Assembly (NCBI RefSeq): GCF_001543895.1
Contig: NZ_JYIJ01000016.1
Coordinates: 248,001-312,000, forward strand
Direction of reading: 5' to 3'
Length of the DNA: 64,000 nucleotides
From: Carbonactinospora thermoautotrophica
GTDB taxonomy: Bacteria; Actinomycetota; Actinomycetes; Streptomycetales; Carbonactinosporaceae
In this document: positions 62,615-64,000 of the stretch, piece after piece
How positions within the stretch are numbered: position 1 is the stretch's first letter
How the letters are laid out: each line of letters starts with the position of its first letter
Position numbers and translations under genes: made by a program
Notes under the pieces: model-generated
Databases searched by the model: none
What the model was told of the DNA's origin: nothing
Seen by the model: only the letters and a program-made list of their open reading frames with translations

Positions 62615-62986
62615 CTAGGAGCCGCGCGCCGCACGGGCTGTCAGGAGCACCAGGGCGACCAGCGCCACCAGGGCCGCCAGCCCGAGCGGCACGCCGAGCG
62701 CGTACGCGCCGGCCTGGAACATGTTCCAGGTCACGGCGAGCGCGAGCAGCTGGACGAGCACCCCGGGCCCGCGGCTCCACCGCCGCTCCCGGTACAGGCC
62801 CCAGGCGACGAGCAGCACCAGGACGCCGAGCAGCATCAGGTACCCGGCGACCGCCTCGATGCCCGCCAGGCTGTGGGGCCGTCCGGAGATCGCGATGACC
62901 AGCACGTACCCGGCGTAGCCGGCCAGGACCAGGCCCTCGAGCGCGACCAGGACCGCGGCGACGAGCGACAGGAAGGTTCGGGTCAC
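62615..62986 (-). CDS. Small four-helix membrane protein, unknown
   Basis: 123 residues with four hydrophobic helices (FLSLVAAVLVALEGLVLAG, GYLMLLGVLVLLVAWGLY, LVQLLALAVTWNMFQAG, LGLAALVALVALVLL). Composition and length match short integral membrane proteins annotated as hypothetical in actinobacteria. GTG start 62986. It is divergent to the lipid-kinase gene with 56 bases between and convergent with sigF. No function is evident. Confidence 0.75.
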   Translation of the reverse strand: MTRTFLSLVAAVLVALEGLVLAGYAGYVLVIAISGRPHSLAGIEAVAGYLMLLGVLVLLVAWGLYRERRWSRGPGVLVQLLALAVTWNMFQAGAYALGVPLGLAALVALVALVLLTARAARGS

Positions 62987-63042
62987 GAGGCGAGGGTAGT
63001 GCCCCGGGCATGGGACGAAGTACGGCTGGGTAGCCTTCGAAC

Positions 63043-63969
63043 ATGCGCGCGCTCCTGGTGGCCAACCCGTCCGCGACGACCACGGACGAGCGGCGACGTG
63101 ATGTGCTGGTCCGGGCGCTGGCCAGCGAGCTGGAGATCGAGGCGGTCACCACCGAATACCGCGGGCACGCCATCGAACTGGCGTACAAGGCCCGTGCCGA
63201 GGGGGTGGAGCTGGTGATCGCGCTGGGCGGCGACGGCACCGTGAACGAGGTGGTCAACGGGCTCCTCGCGGACGGCCCGGATCCCGGCGGCCCGGCACTG
63301 GCGGTCGTCCCAGGCGGCGGGACCAACGTGTTCGCGCGCACGCTCGGGCTGGCGAACGACCCGTTCGAGGCGGTGGGCCAGCTGCTGGCGGCGCTGCGGG
63401 AGCGCCGGCGGCGCGTGATCGGGCTGGGCCGCGCCGACGACCGGTACTTCACGTTCTGCGCCGGCCTGGGGATCGACGCCGAACTGATGCGCCGGGTCGA
63501 GCAGCGCCGCGCCGAGGGCCACCGGCCGAGCGCCTGGCTGTACGTGCGCGAGGGGCTGCGCCAGTTCTTCTTCGCCACCGATCGTCGGCATCCCTCGATC
63601 ACCCTCGAACGGCCGGGCCGCCCGCCGGTTCAAGGACTGTTCCTCACGGTGGTGGCCAACACCGCCCCCGCCACCTACCTGGGGCCACGCCCGATCAGCC
63701 CGTGCCCGGACGCCTCGTACGACACGGGGCTCGACGTCTTCGGGATGACGAGCCTGAGGATCATGCCGGTCGCCTGGCACGCGGCTCACCTGCTGCTGGA
63801 CCGCCGGCGTCCGCCCCAGGGGCGCTCGGTGGTGCTGTTGCACGACGAGCCGGAGTTCACCGTTTCGAGTGAGCGCCCGATCGCGCTACAGGTCGACGGC
63901 GAGGCCCTGGGCGAGTTCACCCGGGTGCGGTTCGTGTCCGTGCCCCGGTCACTTTCGGTAATCGTTTAA
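63043..63969 (+). CDS. Diacylglycerol kinase-like (DagK/LCB5) lipid kinase
   Basis: 308 residues. VANPSAT at the start, IALGGDGTVNEVVNGL and VVPGGGTNVFARTLGL form the nucleotide site of the DagK/sphingosine-kinase fold. The C-terminal half has GLGIDAELM and an IALQVDGE block, both typical. It should phosphorylate diacylglycerol or a related lipid at the membrane. ATG 63043. The last 31 bases of the window hold no gene. Confidence 0.9.
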   Translation: MRALLVANPSATTTDERRRDVLVRALASELEIEAVTTEYRGHAIELAYKARAEGVELVIALGGDGTVNEVVNGLLADGPDPGGPALAVVPGGGTNVFARTLGLANDPFEAVGQLLAALRERRRRVIGLGRADDRYFTFCAGLGIDAELMRRVEQRRAEGHRPSAWLYVREGLRQFFFATDRRHPSITLERPGRPPVQGLFLTVVANTAPATYLGPRPISPCPDASYDTGLDVFGMTSLRIMPVAWHAAHLLLDRRRPPQGRSVVLLHDEPEFTVSSERPIALQVDGEALGEFTRVRFVSVPRSLSVIV

Positions 63970-64000
63970 TAACGAGACGGGCCCGACCTAGCGTCACTCG

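Overview
The window is chromosomal DNA of a high-GC actinobacterium. Supporting signs are GTG starts with strong AGGAG-type ribosome sites, a fused E1/E2 2-oxoglutarate dehydrogenase followed by its small actinobacterial partner gene, nickel superoxide dismutase with its maturation peptidase, a UsfX/RsbW-type anti-sigma factor with a SigB/SigF-type sigma factor, an F420-type luciferase-like oxidoreductase and a DUF4097-PadR pair. A complete form I (AYxCSFR) aerobic carbon monoxide dehydrogenase locus, cytochrome bd, and a SulP transporter with a beta-carbonic anhydrase point to a CO-oxidising, possibly autotrophic actinomycete. Carbonactinospora ('Streptomyces') thermoautotrophica would fit, but that name is a guess from gene content. 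No rRNA, tRNA, CRISPR array or intact insertion sequence was seen.

Layout. 1-10763: CO dehydrogenase locus. The minus-strand operon reads coxM-coxS-coxL-(XdhC/CoxF fused to a YHS domain)-coxD-coxE-ZIP-like metal transporter (cut by the window edge). It is divergent from coxG-xdhC/coxF-mocA. 10878-16219: an MFS transporter with a winged-helix-like tail, a FUSC-type membrane protein, a small Cys-rich protein, and a long gene-poor stretch that begins with a striking three-way-junction palindrome. 16220-20847: multicopper oxidase, an ABC exporter whose ATPase gene is frameshifted, a decayed LuxR remnant and an AI-2E family protein. 20897-27846: mostly single genes (L,D-transpeptidase lipoprotein, DUF72, thioredoxin-like, DUF2267, flavoprotein, LLM oxidoreductase, PhoD-like phosphatase). 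28110-33967: a cell-wall cluster of an MreB-like gene, a RodA-PBP2 fusion, a membrane pseudokinase-like protein and a LuxR regulator.

34427-41435: secreted Cys protein, dienelactone hydrolase, class III aminotransferase, then blaI-M56 peptidase divergent from cydAB across a clear BlaI-type operator. 41443-46167: SulP transporter, carbonic anhydrase, secreted hypothetical, GT87-type membrane protein. 46274-55915: kgd and its small partner, DUF4097-PadR with an operator, quinone-oxidoreductase-like MDR, APC permease, malic enzyme. 56177-64000: glutamate/polar amino acid ABC operon, CGNR protein, sodX/sodN, GNAT, rsbW-sigF, small membrane protein, diacylglycerol-kinase-like protein.

How the parts fit (inference): CO dehydrogenase feeds electrons from CO into respiration and makes CO2. 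Cytochrome bd is a plausible terminal oxidase under CO stress or low oxygen. SulP plus carbonic anhydrase could handle the CO2/bicarbonate. The YHS domain and the ZIP-like gene in the CODH operon suggest a metal-handling step in building the Mo-Cu active site.
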